From: Gimesia alba
Lineage (GTDB): Bacteria > Planctomycetota > Planctomycetia > Planctomycetales > Planctomycetaceae
Length of the DNA: 64,000 bases
Direction: 5' to 3'
Assembly: GCF_007744675.1 (NCBI RefSeq)
Contig: NZ_CP036269.1
Location: forward strand, 186,001 to 250,000
Below are positions 19,108 through 28,412 of the stretch, piece by piece; positions within the stretch are counted from its first letter, which is position 1; each line of letters begins with the position of its first letter. The notes below the pieces were generated by a model. It did not search any database. It had not been told where the DNA came from and saw nothing but the letters and a program-made list of their open reading frames with translations. A program made the translations under genes and the position numbers.

Positions 19108-21536
19108 TGGTAGGTCACCTCAATTGTGTTGTTGTCAGTTGTATTGTTATCAGCGGCGGGAAGTGGAATGATCCAGTCGGTTTCATTCTTGATAGTGCGA
19201 AGTTGGCTCATCTTCGCTAACGCGTTCGAAACAGAAACGGTCAGGCCAGTTTGATTTTCCATCGTGCCCGGCTTGATCTGCTTCAGAGAGTTCCCTGTTA
19301 AGCCTCGGAACCAGAGTTTTGATTGTGCTCCAGAGCTGGGGGTGCCTTTGATCTTGATGGTTCGCTTGAGGCTTTGTTTTTCTCCGGGGGCGAAGCGGTC
19401 TTCAATCTCATACTCCCCCAAGCGATACAAGAAGGTGGGGATGCCTGCTTTATCAACGCGGTAGCCCTGAAACTGAAGGGCGTTTTTCATCGACTTACTC
19501 TCCGGCCAGCGTTGATTTGAATCACTCAACAATGCCAACGGGGCGCCGGCTGGCAGGAGCACCGGTTTTTCTCCCAGCGGAATCGCCGGTGGTGCGAAGC
19601 GAATGAACCAGGTGCCTTGGGCATCGAGGAAACGACCTTTCCAGAAAATCGCCGGTCGGACCTGTTCGGCATCAAAGGCGACGTGTACTTTTTCCGGAAA
19701 GCCCACGGCAATCGCATGCGTGCCCGCTTCCTGCATAAAGGTTCGCAGAATGAGGGGCCGCGTTTTGGGAACGAGTTCATAGTTCTTTGATTTGGCTGCC
19801 AGGATTTTTTCGGGCAGCGGCTGTTTCTCTCCCGCTTTCAGGTAGGACCAGAGTGAGGCGATCTGTTGATCCACATTGCCGTCGAGCAGTGTTTTAATCT
19901 GGCTTTTGCCATCGGGAAAAAATGTCGGCATGCGGGTGCGGGGTTTCAATGAAGCCGGGTTGAGCAGAAATTCGCGGAACCATTGGGGGTGCACGCGATT
20001 GGTGACATCGCCCAGGTCGGTGCCTACCACGCCCGGCATACTTTCGCCACGAATCGGATGGCATTGAATACAACCGGTCTCCAGCATCACGCGACCGGCA
20101 GACGCCAGCTTGCCATGATCGGGAAAGACTTGCTTTTCCTGCTGAAGCTTCTGGCTGTTGTCGGCTGTTTCAAACTCGGACGGGAGTGAGCCGACGACGG
20201 ATTTGGGAAAGACGGGCATGCGGGCGTGCATATGAAACCGCAGATCCCCTTTGCCGTTCAGTACTTTCGCCAGCCATTTTTTTTGCAGCTTAAAACCAAT
20301 GCCCGTCAACGTGGGAGGGATACGACCTTCATCCCCCAGGTCCACATGGTTGACGGTTTCGAAATAGGGCTTGCGATTAAAACCAACGCCCCCCTGTTTG
20401 TCCCGTTCGTGACAGGCATAACAGTTCAGTTGCAGTAGTTGAAAGGCCAGACGTTGTTTGGGTTCTGGTTTCTGTTTCTGGGGCAGGGATGCCAGTGCCT
20501 GCTGAATAGACGCCTGCTGTTGTTGATCCAGCGGGTAAGCGGGCATGCCGGGTTGTGACGGACCAATACAGCTTGATGCTGCTTTGCCGTTCAACTGGGT
20601 CAGCGGTTTGGCGAATTGCTTCGGTTTCAGATTTTGTACTGTGTGACAATTCACGCACTGCAATTGAACAAACCGTTTCTGTCCTTCTGCGATGAGTGCA
20701 GAGGCGCTGTTCGTAGTGTTCTCTGCCGGTTCTGTTTTTTGATTGCGGAGCAGATATGCGGCGATGTCGGCGGCTTCGACCGCCTTCAATTTCATTTGCG
20801 GCATGCGGCCCGCGGGGCGGGTCTGTTCCGGATTCAGTAGAAAAAACGTCAATGCTTTTCGCATGAACTTGGCAGACAGATCGCCGTGGGGCACCGATTT
20901 GACGGGACGCATTTTCGCAGCCAGTCCCATTTCGATGATGTCTTCCGGATCGAGTTGTGCCAGCATTTGATCGGTGGGCGAAATTTTGGTTTCACCCGGC
21001 TCATATGTTTCATCGGGTGCATGGCAGGCGACGCAGCCTATTTTGTGATATAGTTCCTGACCCCGTTCGACGTTGCCTTTCTTCCAGAATTCGTAAGGCA
21101 CCGGATTGGCGCCGGTCGCTTTGATCGTGGGGAACTCTGTTTGTTTTGACATCAGAAATGCCGATAGTGCTTTAATCGTCTGATGTTTTTCTTCCGCGGG
21201 TAAATGCTGCAGCATGTCGGGCATGGTGGAACCCGGTTTGACCGAATGGGGTGCTGCCAGATAATCTTCGAGCCATTTCTGTTGCAGTCGATTGCCCGCG
21301 CCCGTCAATCGCGGCCCCCCTTTGGGCGTTAGGTCTGATTGGTCTGTCTGATGGCAGGCGGTACAGCTGAGGTCACTTAGCAACAGTTTGCCGCCAACCT
21401 GAGGTTCAATTTCTGCATGACGGGCAAACCGATCGAAGCCAGCGACAAACGGAGCCGCTCCTGGTTCCGAAAATACGGGCGTTCCGGCGATCAGGAGCAC
21501 GAGTCCTGTCAGAAAAGGGATCAGTGGCCGACTCAT
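19101..21536 (-). CDS. Five-haem c-type cytochrome
   Basis: I chose the ATG at 21536, which gives 811 residues opening MSRPLIPFLTGLVLLIAG, a clean signal peptide; the frame start 63 bases upstream would add an improbable charged extension. Five haem-binding motifs are visible: CTACH, CVACH, CVNCH, CYACH and CIQCH, spaced as separate class I-like cytochrome domains over the first two thirds. The last part has no haem site and looks like a beta-rich domain. The motif GGPRLTGAGNRLQQKWL is of the kind that follows cytochrome modules in planctomycetes. It is periplasmic and probably passes electrons from an oxidoreductase partner; the overlapping propeller gene downstream is the best candidate. 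Confidence 0.85.
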   Translation of the reverse strand: MSRPLIPFLTGLVLLIAGTPVFSEPGAAPFVAGFDRFARHAEIEPQVGGKLLLSDLSCTACHQTDQSDLTPKGGPRLTGAGNRLQQKWLEDYLAAPHSVKPGSTMPDMLQHLPAEEKHQTIKALSAFLMSKQTEFPTIKATGANPVPYEFWKKGNVERGQELYHKIGCVACHAPDETYEPGETKISPTDQMLAQLDPEDIIEMGLAAKMRPVKSVPHGDLSAKFMRKALTFFLLNPEQTRPAGRMPQMKLKAVEAADIAAYLLRNQKTEPAENTTNSASALIAEGQKRFVQLQCVNCHTVQNLKPKQFAKPLTQLNGKAASSCIGPSQPGMPAYPLDQQQQASIQQALASLPQKQKPEPKQRLAFQLLQLNCYACHERDKQGGVGFNRKPYFETVNHVDLGDEGRIPPTLTGIGFKLQKKWLAKVLNGKGDLRFHMHARMPVFPKSVVGSLPSEFETADNSQKLQQEKQVFPDHGKLASAGRVMLETGCIQCHPIRGESMPGVVGTDLGDVTNRVHPQWFREFLLNPASLKPRTRMPTFFPDGKSQIKTLLDGNVDQQIASLWSYLKAGEKQPLPEKILAAKSKNYELVPKTRPLILRTFMQEAGTHAIAVGFPEKVHVAFDAEQVRPAIFWKGRFLDAQGTWFIRFAPPAIPLGEKPVLLPAGAPLALLSDSNQRWPESKSMKNALQFQGYRVDKAGIPTFLYRLGEYEIEDRFAPGEKQSLKRTIKIKGTPSSGAQSKLWFRGLTGNSLKQIKPGTMENQTGLTVSVSNALAKMSQLRTIKNETDWIIPLPAADNNTTDNNTIEVTYQW

Positions 21537-21698
21537 GATCGAGTTCTTTCTTCGCGAGCAGCTTAACAGCGCGGGTTTTTCTTCAATGCAATCAAACAAC
21601 AGGGAATAACCCGATCATAAAGCAGCAGCGGACCTGAATCAATTCGCTTGTGTCTTAACTTGGCAGAATCAGATCCAGACATCTGGGATGTGAAAAGA

Positions 21699-21736
21699 AA
21701 AAGCAGGTTATGCCGTAAAATGCATAACCTGCTTTT
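21699..21736 (-). terminator. Strong terminator of the DUF1559/lipoprotein operon
   Basis: A perfect 15-bp stem (AAAAGCAGGTTATGC with its complement) and an 8-base loop. On the minus strand it is followed by TTTCTTTTCA. It lies 48 bases beyond the lipoprotein stop at 21784 and is the clearest factor-independent terminator in the window. Confidence 0.88.
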
Positions 21737-21783
21737 ATTGTTTCTTGTTTGAACCAGCGCACTTTCAGTCGCGTTTTGCCGAC

Positions 21784-22215
21784 TTATTTTGCTTTGGAGT
21801 TCAGATCAAAGTTAATTTCGTTCTCGCCCTCTTTCACTTCGGCAGTTTCTTTGGAGTTCGTGTTGTACTTGGCGGGAACTTGATCCATCGTATCATTTGG
21901 AGATCCTGGCTCACCAAATTTACTGATCCGTACTGTATGTTGCCCCAGCACAGCTCCTTTGGAATTCTGGTTATATGCTAACTGATACTTTCCCGCATCA
22001 TCAGTTCTGCCCACAGAGGGAGAACCAGATTTTGGTTCGAAGGTCAGTTCCGCATCAGCGAGAGGTGCTCCATCCATCGTGACTATTCCAGAAACTTGAC
22101 CCAATTGGGGAAGATCTTTTGCAGTTCCTCCACAACCGACGATTGCGCACAGCAAGATCATCTGTAATCCGTATGCTGTCACGATGTTTAATCGATGGAA
22201 AAAATTTACCGCCAT
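21784..22215 (-). CDS. Lipoprotein with a carboxypeptidase-regulatory-like fold
   Basis: A 143-residue lipoprotein: signal helix and lipobox ending at AIVGC (C28). The mature part is a small transthyretin-like beta sandwich, shown by VSGIVTMDGAPLADAELTFEP, GRTDDAGKYQLAY and HTVRISK, the pattern of planctomycete carboxypeptidase-regulatory-like proteins. It starts inside the stop of the DUF1559 gene (TAATG), so the two are translated together. A strong terminator follows. Such lipoproteins are frequent partners of DUF1559 genes in planctomycetes; their role at the cell surface is unknown. Confidence 0.75.
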   Translation of the reverse strand: MAVNFFHRLNIVTAYGLQMILLCAIVGCGGTAKDLPQLGQVSGIVTMDGAPLADAELTFEPKSGSPSVGRTDDAGKYQLAYNQNSKGAVLGQHTVRISKFGEPGSPNDTMDQVPAKYNTNSKETAEVKEGENEINFDLNSKAK

Positions 22216-23153
22216 TAGAATTCACCTATCACTTCGCTGCCATTGATTGTTTGTATTCCTCTGAGAAGATTGATATCTATGTTCTCACTAATGAAACGAA
22301 CAGCGCCGTCTCCCAGCAGTGCATGGCAACCACCTACGTGTTCACTTCCCGGAGATCCCCAGTATGCGATGGGGTTTGTAGCACTGGTTGGGTGATTGAT
22401 TTTGCGATAAGGGGCAGCAATGACAGCACCTGTGGCAACGTAAGTAGCCCAGAAGGGGCCTCGAATAGGCGAGTCTTTTTCCATCGGGGTTTCCATCATC
22501 AACATCGAATTACTCGTACCATCTCTGACGTCTCGCATCCGAGCTGCGCCATTGCGACCGAAGGCTGTTTTTGTTCCTGTCGAGGCGCCGTAGGAAACGT
22601 TCGCTCCGTATGTGATGTAGATGACGCTATAACTCGTACGATAGTCATTTACTGTTGTGTAAGCGGTGTTTGAGTTGTAGGAGTAAGGACCGTGTGAGTA
22701 CGAATCGCTCGGACATTCGAAGACGCTAATTGGTTTGGAGGTAACCGAAGTTTGAATTCCCGTCGTCGGACCAGTGCAGGCACCATTCCCGTCGCTTGAT
22801 CCGGTTGCTTTTGAAAAATCAATTTGGTTATAGAGTACTGACTGTTCAATGAAGGGAAGTATGAATAGATATGCGGTATGGTTGCGGGTCTCTTGCGTTC
22901 CCAACCAGGCGCATTCGTATCCGCCGGCATTTATATCACCAGGAGGAAAAATGCGGTGAGTGTCGTGATAGTTATGCAAAGCCAGACCGATCTGCTTCAT
23001 GTTGTTCTTGCAGGTAGATCGCCGGGCAGCTTCTCTTGCCTGCTGAACTGCCGGCAGGAGCAACGCGATCAAGATGGCAATAATGGCGATGACAACCAAA
23101 AGCTCGATCAGGGTGAATCCGCGGGATGTTTTGGGCTTGGAGCCGCCACGCAT
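22215..23153 (-). CDS. DUF1559 prepilin-like protein
   Basis: A 312-residue protein with a type IV prepilin/pseudopilin N-terminus: a short basic leader, then [21 protein letters not shown], cut after the glycine by prepilin peptidase. The DUF1559 body follows ([35 protein letters not shown]) and the C-terminal [22 protein letters not shown] signature. DUF1559 proteins are hugely expanded in planctomycetes and are thought to form surface fibres or a type II-like secretion machine. The SD AGGAG stands eight bases before the ATG. It is coupled by TAATG to the lipoprotein gene. Confidence 0.93.
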   Translation of the reverse strand: MRGGSKPKTSRGFTLIELLVVIAIIAILIALLLPAVQQAREAARRSTCKNNMKQIGLALHNYHDTHRIFPPGDINAGGYECAWLGTQETRNHTAYLFILPFIEQSVLYNQIDFSKATGSSDGNGACTGPTTGIQTSVTSKPISVFECPSDSYSHGPYSYNSNTAYTTVNDYRTSYSVIYITYGANVSYGASTGTKTAFGRNGAARMRDVRDGTSNSMLMMETPMEKDSPIRGPFWATYVATGAVIAAPYRKINHPTSATNPIAYWGSPGSEHVGGCHALLGDGAVRFISENIDINLLRGIQTINGSEVIGEF

Positions 23154-23181
23154 AAGTCTTCTCCTGTTTAAATATTAAGAA

Positions 23182-23210
23182 GTTTTATTAATATAAGGTG
23201 AAAGACTCAA
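23182..23210 (-). promoter_or_regulatory. Candidate promoter of the DUF1559 gene
   Basis: On the minus strand TTGAGT (23210-23205) and TAAAAC (23187-23182) are 17 bases apart in an AT-rich region. The implied leader is about 22 bases. A second AT-rich copy of TTTTATTAATA lies near 23246-23257. The -10 match is mediocre. Confidence 0.4.
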
Positions 23211-23343
23211 ATTTTAACCAGCGGCGCATTATTAAAGCAAGAGATTTTATTAATAAAAGAAACTAAGTTCGTAATTGAGGTGAAAGATTTAAGCGGGAAA
23301 GTGGGACCGAATTGTGACCTCGACTCACGAATTCGTCAGACTC

Positions 23344-24972
23344 TTACTTGCTTTGCAGGCTTAATTCGCGTTCATCGAGGGCTTGTTGCATCGCTGCCGA
23401 GTAGGCTTTGTACTCGTGATCCAGCTCGGCATAAGAGTGCCCGGTCAGCTCTTCCATTGTTTTCGCGTTGTTGCGAATGCGGGAGTTGAAGCTGTAAAGC
23501 TGTGCCATCTGGTTGATGAAGGCATCCCGGTATTCTCCCTGTTTGGCGTGCATGAAGAAATGAGACAGTCCCGATGCCTGGCTGTAATTGGGGCTGATGT
23601 TAGGGCTGGTTTGAAAGGCCTGGCGACCCATGGCGGCGAATGTTTCCAGGGGGACATAATACTCGTCTTCCAGCAGCCGATAACGGGCTGCATTGAAGCG
23701 GATATGATTCGGGTTGCCGGCTCGAAAGACATTGCCGTTTTTCTCGAACGATTCCATATAGCAGGCGATGCCTTCAATGGCCCAGAAATGATTTTTCTCG
23801 CCGACCTGCCTATTGCTGCGCAGCGAACCGGTTTCGTAAAACAGTTGATGCGTGGCTTCGTGATACAGAGTTCCCAGATCACCTTCTGCATCGGGGCGGT
23901 GATAAAAGTGCGAGATCCGATCGCCGAACAGATAGATGCCGTGCGTCAATGCAATCTGGGGGATCTCTTTCTGTAAGCGTTGTAGATATTCGTCGCGAGT
24001 GCGGTAGTAGTGCATCACGTGCTGGGAATGCTTGTTTCGCCTCTGAAAGGGATTGCGGGCGCCTTCAAATAATTTTCGCAATTGCTCCGGCGTCTTAAAG
24101 AAACCGACGAAGGTTTGATGGAAGTAGCGATGAAACTCTTCCATCTCTGTTGCCAGTTTCACGCCCATTTCCAGGCTGTGATTCGTTTTGATCAGAAAAT
24201 GCTCCGTCTTGATTTCCCAGGCGTTACGGAAGTCACGTCTGATTTCTGCTTCCTGGGCGGCCGACTTCCAGCGACCATTTACATAACGTTCTCCCCGTTC
24301 ATAACGGGCGATATGTGACGCGGGTAACCAGCCATACTTTTCATGCCATTGCTGTTTGCGATCCTGCATTTCTTTTTCGAATGGAGTCATCCATTCATCG
24401 CCGTTACGCACATAGCCCAGGATCAGTCTGACCGATCGATGGTCCGGGTTATGATAAGCCGTTTCCAGAATCAGATCATAAGCATAGCTGGGGAAACCAG
24501 CGTATAAGACTTTACGTGAGAAGACAAACAGATCATTTGCCTGTTGTTCTCGAAGGTTGCGCAGTTTCAAACGCCAGGCACGTTCTGCTGGTGGGAGATT
24601 AAGTGGGATCTCCGCACGCACCGCGCGCGGCAGTGGTTTGGCATGCGGATCGAAATCCTGTACTGCTTTGAGCAATTGGGCAATCGTCTGCACGCCTTCG
24701 AACTGCTGCTCCTGCTGGCAACGAACGGCGAGCTGTTTCAGATCATTCTGAAAGTCACTTTGCAGCGTCTCGTATTGTTTCTGGTAGGCTGCCCGGGCAC
24801 GCGGGTTTTGTGCAAACGCTTGTTGAGACAGAACCAGCATCAGAGAGAAGATGAGCAATATGCGACTCCAGCGGCCAGCACGATCCGATCGCCCCGCGCC
24901 AGCCACTTGCTTGATCACAGAAGCTGCTGACTCGAATGAAGCTCGCGAAGGTTGGTCTTTCTGGACAGGCAT
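23344..24972 (-). CDS. DUF1570-type metallopeptidase
   Basis: A 542-residue exported or membrane-anchored protein: a charged 36-residue start, then a hydrophobic signal (ILLIFSLMLVLSQQAFA, about 38-54). The N-terminal third is helical and glutamine-rich. The peptidase MA-like (DUF1570) domain has HEATH at 371-375 and a downstream WAIEGIACYME with E400, which together form a gluzincin zinc site (HExxH plus a glutamate 25 residues on). All ligands are present, so activity is likely. No target is known. It is separated from the DUF1559 operon by 190 bases and from the Lpt-like gene by 129. Confidence 0.75.
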   Translation of the reverse strand: MPVQKDQPSRASFESAASVIKQVAGAGRSDRAGRWSRILLIFSLMLVLSQQAFAQNPRARAAYQKQYETLQSDFQNDLKQLAVRCQQEQQFEGVQTIAQLLKAVQDFDPHAKPLPRAVRAEIPLNLPPAERAWRLKLRNLREQQANDLFVFSRKVLYAGFPSYAYDLILETAYHNPDHRSVRLILGYVRNGDEWMTPFEKEMQDRKQQWHEKYGWLPASHIARYERGERYVNGRWKSAAQEAEIRRDFRNAWEIKTEHFLIKTNHSLEMGVKLATEMEEFHRYFHQTFVGFFKTPEQLRKLFEGARNPFQRRNKHSQHVMHYYRTRDEYLQRLQKEIPQIALTHGIYLFGDRISHFYHRPDAEGDLGTLYHEATHQLFYETGSLRSNRQVGEKNHFWAIEGIACYMESFEKNGNVFRAGNPNHIRFNAARYRLLEDEYYVPLETFAAMGRQAFQTSPNISPNYSQASGLSHFFMHAKQGEYRDAFINQMAQLYSFNSRIRNNAKTMEELTGHSYAELDHEYKAYSAAMQQALDERELSLQSK

Positions 24973-25101
24973 GATTACCGTTTCCCTGATTGAACTCAGA
25001 CGAAGGAGGCGCTACGACAGAAGGCAAACTCCCTCATTGGATTGTATGCGAGACGGACAGCGGAAAAAAGAATGATTCTGCAAAAACAGGCTGAAATCAG
25101 G

Positions 25102-28100
25102 TCAGGGCAACCCCTGTATTCCGGTTACGCCGTGTAATGTGACCCGATCGTGCGTGGGGGAAAACTCGATTTGTTGTGCCACACTTTGGTTGGGAACCCC
25201 GCCCACACGCGAAAAGCGTCGGATGGTTGCCTTGCGATTACCGAAAGAACGCATCATGTAAAGGTCTTTCGATTCGTCAAAGCTGATGGTATCGGCGCTG
25301 GCGCTGAAGGATTGATTCGTCGGCGTCCTTTTGTTTTTAATGAGTGCATTGCCTTCCAGTTCCGCATTTCCTTTCGCCAGCATCGAGATGTATTTTTTCT
25401 TTTGCCCACTGATTTCGTGCTGAATCAGTTTCAGGCTGTTGCTTCGCATCCAGCCGGCGTTGGGAGGCAGTTTGTCGGGATCGATGGTATCCAGCGGACG
25501 TTTCACACCGCCATGAGTAATCTGTACGCGATCATCAAACGTCGTGCTTCTCTGTTCCACATTGCCGGCCATCTTGCCGTTAAAATCGATGCGCGTGTAA
25601 GTCCAGCTGTCGGTGGCTGTTTTTTGAGGCAGGTTGGCCTGCGAAACTTTGGTTTCTGAATCCGGTTGGTTTGGATTTTCGCGGCGCCACAAAATCAACC
25701 AGCCCGGACCGCGGGCTTCTGCGTTACCGGTTTTCTGATCGACGTTCATCTGCCAGAAGCTGGCACGGCGGATACCGACCAGCCGGTTCTCCATGTATTC
25801 ATTGCTTTCGACTTCGACGCCATCCCGACAGGTAATGAAATGCACGTTGGGTTTTTGGCCTTTCGGCTGTTTTTTTGAAAACGAGACGCGGTCGGACAGA
25901 ATGACTTCCATCTCCTGGCATCGCAGGCGGTTGTCTCCCATATTCGTTCTGACCTTACCGAAGAAATTCGCCGTCAATCCGTCGAAGACCATTTCCTGGT
26001 CCCAGTGAATTTCCAGAACGTGGTCCTGGTTATTTTCTTCACTCAATTCTGGTTGCGCCAGGTTATGCTCCTGGGTAATGCCATCCGCACCTGATAAGAG
26101 ACCGGCGGCCGATTTTTTACCGCCACGCACCGGCAGCAGCAACAAGCCTTTCCCCTCGACCTTGGCTTTATTTGCCAGACGGTAGAGATAAATATTCTCG
26201 CCTTCGATTTGAGAATCCTGCGCATTGATTTTAGCCGGCTTGCCGATCACATGCAGAACCTGATCGTTTTCCCCTTTGTTTTCAATATGGATCTGGTTTC
26301 CCGTAATATGCAACGGCTTTTCTGATTTTTTCTGCAACTGCTCCACGGAAACATTACCTTCGGTCCAGACTTCTGCCACTTCTGCTTTGCCGCGTGCATT
26401 TTTCCTCACACGCAATTTCATCAGATCAGCATGCACCTCTACTGGCTCGGGTGGCTCTTCCTGCTTTTGATCCTGCATGGGAACTACTGAGTTTCTACGC
26501 GACGGCAGCACCGCTCGTCCTTCCGGAGAACCTGCCTGATACTGCTGATTGGTGAGAACATTTCGTCTGCCCGGATCAGAAAAGGGGCCGCTCACATTTT
26601 GATTGCGGCCTGCACTCGAAGGGACTGCGTCATCAACGGCAAACGCGACCTGCTTGACGGGGGCGCGCCTTAACTGTGGCTGTTGACTAAGGGGGGCATT
26701 CGGAGCCGACTCGGGTGTCGTCGCCTGATCAAACCAGATTTCAAGTCGTTTGGTTTTGCCACGGAGTTGCGGACTGAAGATTGTGACATCCTGTTCCGCA
26801 AACATTTTGTACGGGTCAAGTTGACTCTGCATATCCCCATCGGAATCGGATTGACGTGTTCCCTGTTGGAGCGATTCCGCCTCCTTCAGTGAAGGCAGAT
26901 CTCCTTTCAGCCAGAGTCGGATGTTTTGCGCCAGCAGGGCAAACTCCTCGGCAGGCTGCCTGACGTCGCAATTCTGCTGCAGTTCGATCATCTCCAGTTG
27001 AGTTTCCGGGTCGATCGATTTTTTCATCTGTTTAGCCCACCGCGCTGTCATTGTGATTTGACGGGTTTTGGGGTCAACATGTTCAATCCAGCCGGCTCCC
27101 TGACAGAGAATGGTTTCCAGACGTCCTTCCTCATTCTGGTGGATTGTGATCTCAGGGCATTTGAGTCTTGAAGCCTGTTGCTTTACCCGAACATCACGTT
27201 GATCTGTCAGGACGATTGTTTTGGTTTGTTCGTTGTAGGAGAACCGGGTCATCCTGCCGGAAAACTGATTTTCTTCGGAAACCAGCAGGACATTTGTGCC
27301 GATTGCCACCAGTTCCTGAAATTCCAGTTTGCCACTACTATGATGATGTTCGGACTGTTGTTTGTTTTCTGGCTGTTCGGCCAGCGTTTCCCCATGCGCT
27401 TGATCGGTTTCTACTTTACGAACAAACTGCAACAGCAGCTTGTCGCATTCCAGGGTGTCAGCCTGATAGGCGTTAGTTGGATGATGCACGCGTACGTTAT
27501 CTGTAAACGTGCCCTGATTCGATTCCAGATTAAACGTAAAACTTCCTGTACTTTTGACCGTAGCAAAACGAGAAAGGCTGGTTTCCGAAGCTTTTGTTTC
27601 TTTCTCTTTCTTCAATGCCAGTATCATATGGACATCGCGGCGGAGCACAATTTCACGGATGCCTTCTGCGGCTGGCTTGAGTTCCTTTGGTTTCTCGGCG
27701 GAGGGAATCAGTTTCATTTCGATGCCCCGCGCGCGGCCGCGATGGTCTCCATACGCGAACTGCACTTCGTGGTCGCTCCAGATATTCATTGACGATTCAT
27801 CATAAAAGAAATTACGTCCATAAATGATCAGTCCGTTGGGTCCTGTAATTTTTACATCGCCTTCCAGAGAGCCGGCAATCATCCGACCGGGGTCAGTGTG
27901 TTTGATTCCAAATGGCTGTTCAAACCGGACCAGTGCTTCCTGGCTCATCAGAGCGAACGGGGCCTCGGCTTCCCCTTTTTTGCGGTCGAACATTAACATC
28001 GCAAACGGTTTTAAACGGGCTGCTTTCTTTTCCTCTTCCTGTTTCCAGCTTTCCGTATAAATGTAGACATTTTCGTCTTTGAACTGATAGCGGGCATCGG

Positions 28101-28350
28101 CGGCCCAGGGGATCTCGGGCAGGTAGGTTTGGGCCTTCTCGTTACTTCCCGATGAATAAGCGGGAGACGTGAAGACCTCTTGCGGAAATTCACGTCGAAT
28201 GACTTTATCTTTGATGACATGCCGCAGCGTCTGCGCATACGCCAGATAGGCACCGGTCAATGAGAGTGTTGTGACCCAGGTCAGCAACAGCCGGTTTGAT
28301 ATCAGGCGATCGAAAATTCCATTCCTGTTATATTGAATGGCTCCGGTCAT
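25102..28350 (-). CDS. Giant LptC/LptA (OstA)-like protein
   Basis: A 1082-residue protein anchored by one N-terminal helix (about 20-40), as in LptC, followed by a very long extracytoplasmic part made of repeated beta strands of OstA type: GPNGLIIYGRNFFYDESSMNIWSDHEVQF, FTFNLESNQGTFTDNVRVHHP, MTRFSYNEQTKTIVLTDQRDVRVK, ILCQGAGWIEHVDP and IHIENKGENDQVLHVIGKPAKI. The repeated pattern of 'turn, strand, D/A..., strand' is that of jellyroll proteins carrying LPS across the periplasm. The order kdsD then LptC/LptA-like gene is the one known in proteobacteria, which supports the call. E. coli LptC and LptA have about 190 residues each, so this is far longer and may span the gap alone. A central proline/glutamine-rich linker lies near 600-660. 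Confidence 0.68.
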   Translation of the reverse strand: MTGAIQYNRNGIFDRLISNRLLLTWVTTLSLTGAYLAYAQTLRHVIKDKVIRREFPQEVFTSPAYSSGSNEKAQTYLPEIPWAADARYQFKDENVYIYTESWKQEEEKKAARLKPFAMLMFDRKKGEAEAPFALMSQEALVRFEQPFGIKHTDPGRMIAGSLEGDVKITGPNGLIIYGRNFFYDESSMNIWSDHEVQFAYGDHRGRARGIEMKLIPSAEKPKELKPAAEGIREIVLRRDVHMILALKKEKETKASETSLSRFATVKSTGSFTFNLESNQGTFTDNVRVHHPTNAYQADTLECDKLLLQFVRKVETDQAHGETLAEQPENKQQSEHHHSSGKLEFQELVAIGTNVLLVSEENQFSGRMTRFSYNEQTKTIVLTDQRDVRVKQQASRLKCPEITIHQNEEGRLETILCQGAGWIEHVDPKTRQITMTARWAKQMKKSIDPETQLEMIELQQNCDVRQPAEEFALLAQNIRLWLKGDLPSLKEAESLQQGTRQSDSDGDMQSQLDPYKMFAEQDVTIFSPQLRGKTKRLEIWFDQATTPESAPNAPLSQQPQLRRAPVKQVAFAVDDAVPSSAGRNQNVSGPFSDPGRRNVLTNQQYQAGSPEGRAVLPSRRNSVVPMQDQKQEEPPEPVEVHADLMKLRVRKNARGKAEVAEVWTEGNVSVEQLQKKSEKPLHITGNQIHIENKGENDQVLHVIGKPAKINAQDSQIEGENIYLYRLANKAKVEGKGLLLLPVRGGKKSAAGLLSGADGITQEHNLAQPELSEENNQDHVLEIHWDQEMVFDGLTANFFGKVRTNMGDNRLRCQEMEVILSDRVSFSKKQPKGQKPNVHFITCRDGVEVESNEYMENRLVGIRRASFWQMNVDQKTGNAEARGPGWLILWRRENPNQPDSETKVSQANLPQKTATDSWTYTRIDFNGKMAGNVEQRSTTFDDRVQITHGGVKRPLDTIDPDKLPPNAGWMRSNSLKLIQHEISGQKKKYISMLAKGNAELEGNALIKNKRTPTNQSFSASADTISFDESKDLYMMRSFGNRKATIRRFSRVGGVPNQSVAQQIEFSPTHDRVTLHGVTGIQGLP

Positions 28351-28412
28351 GGAATTGAAAAAGTCGTTTCTAATGTAAGAGAGGATTGTCAGAAAGGGAT
28401 ATCGAAAGCGGG

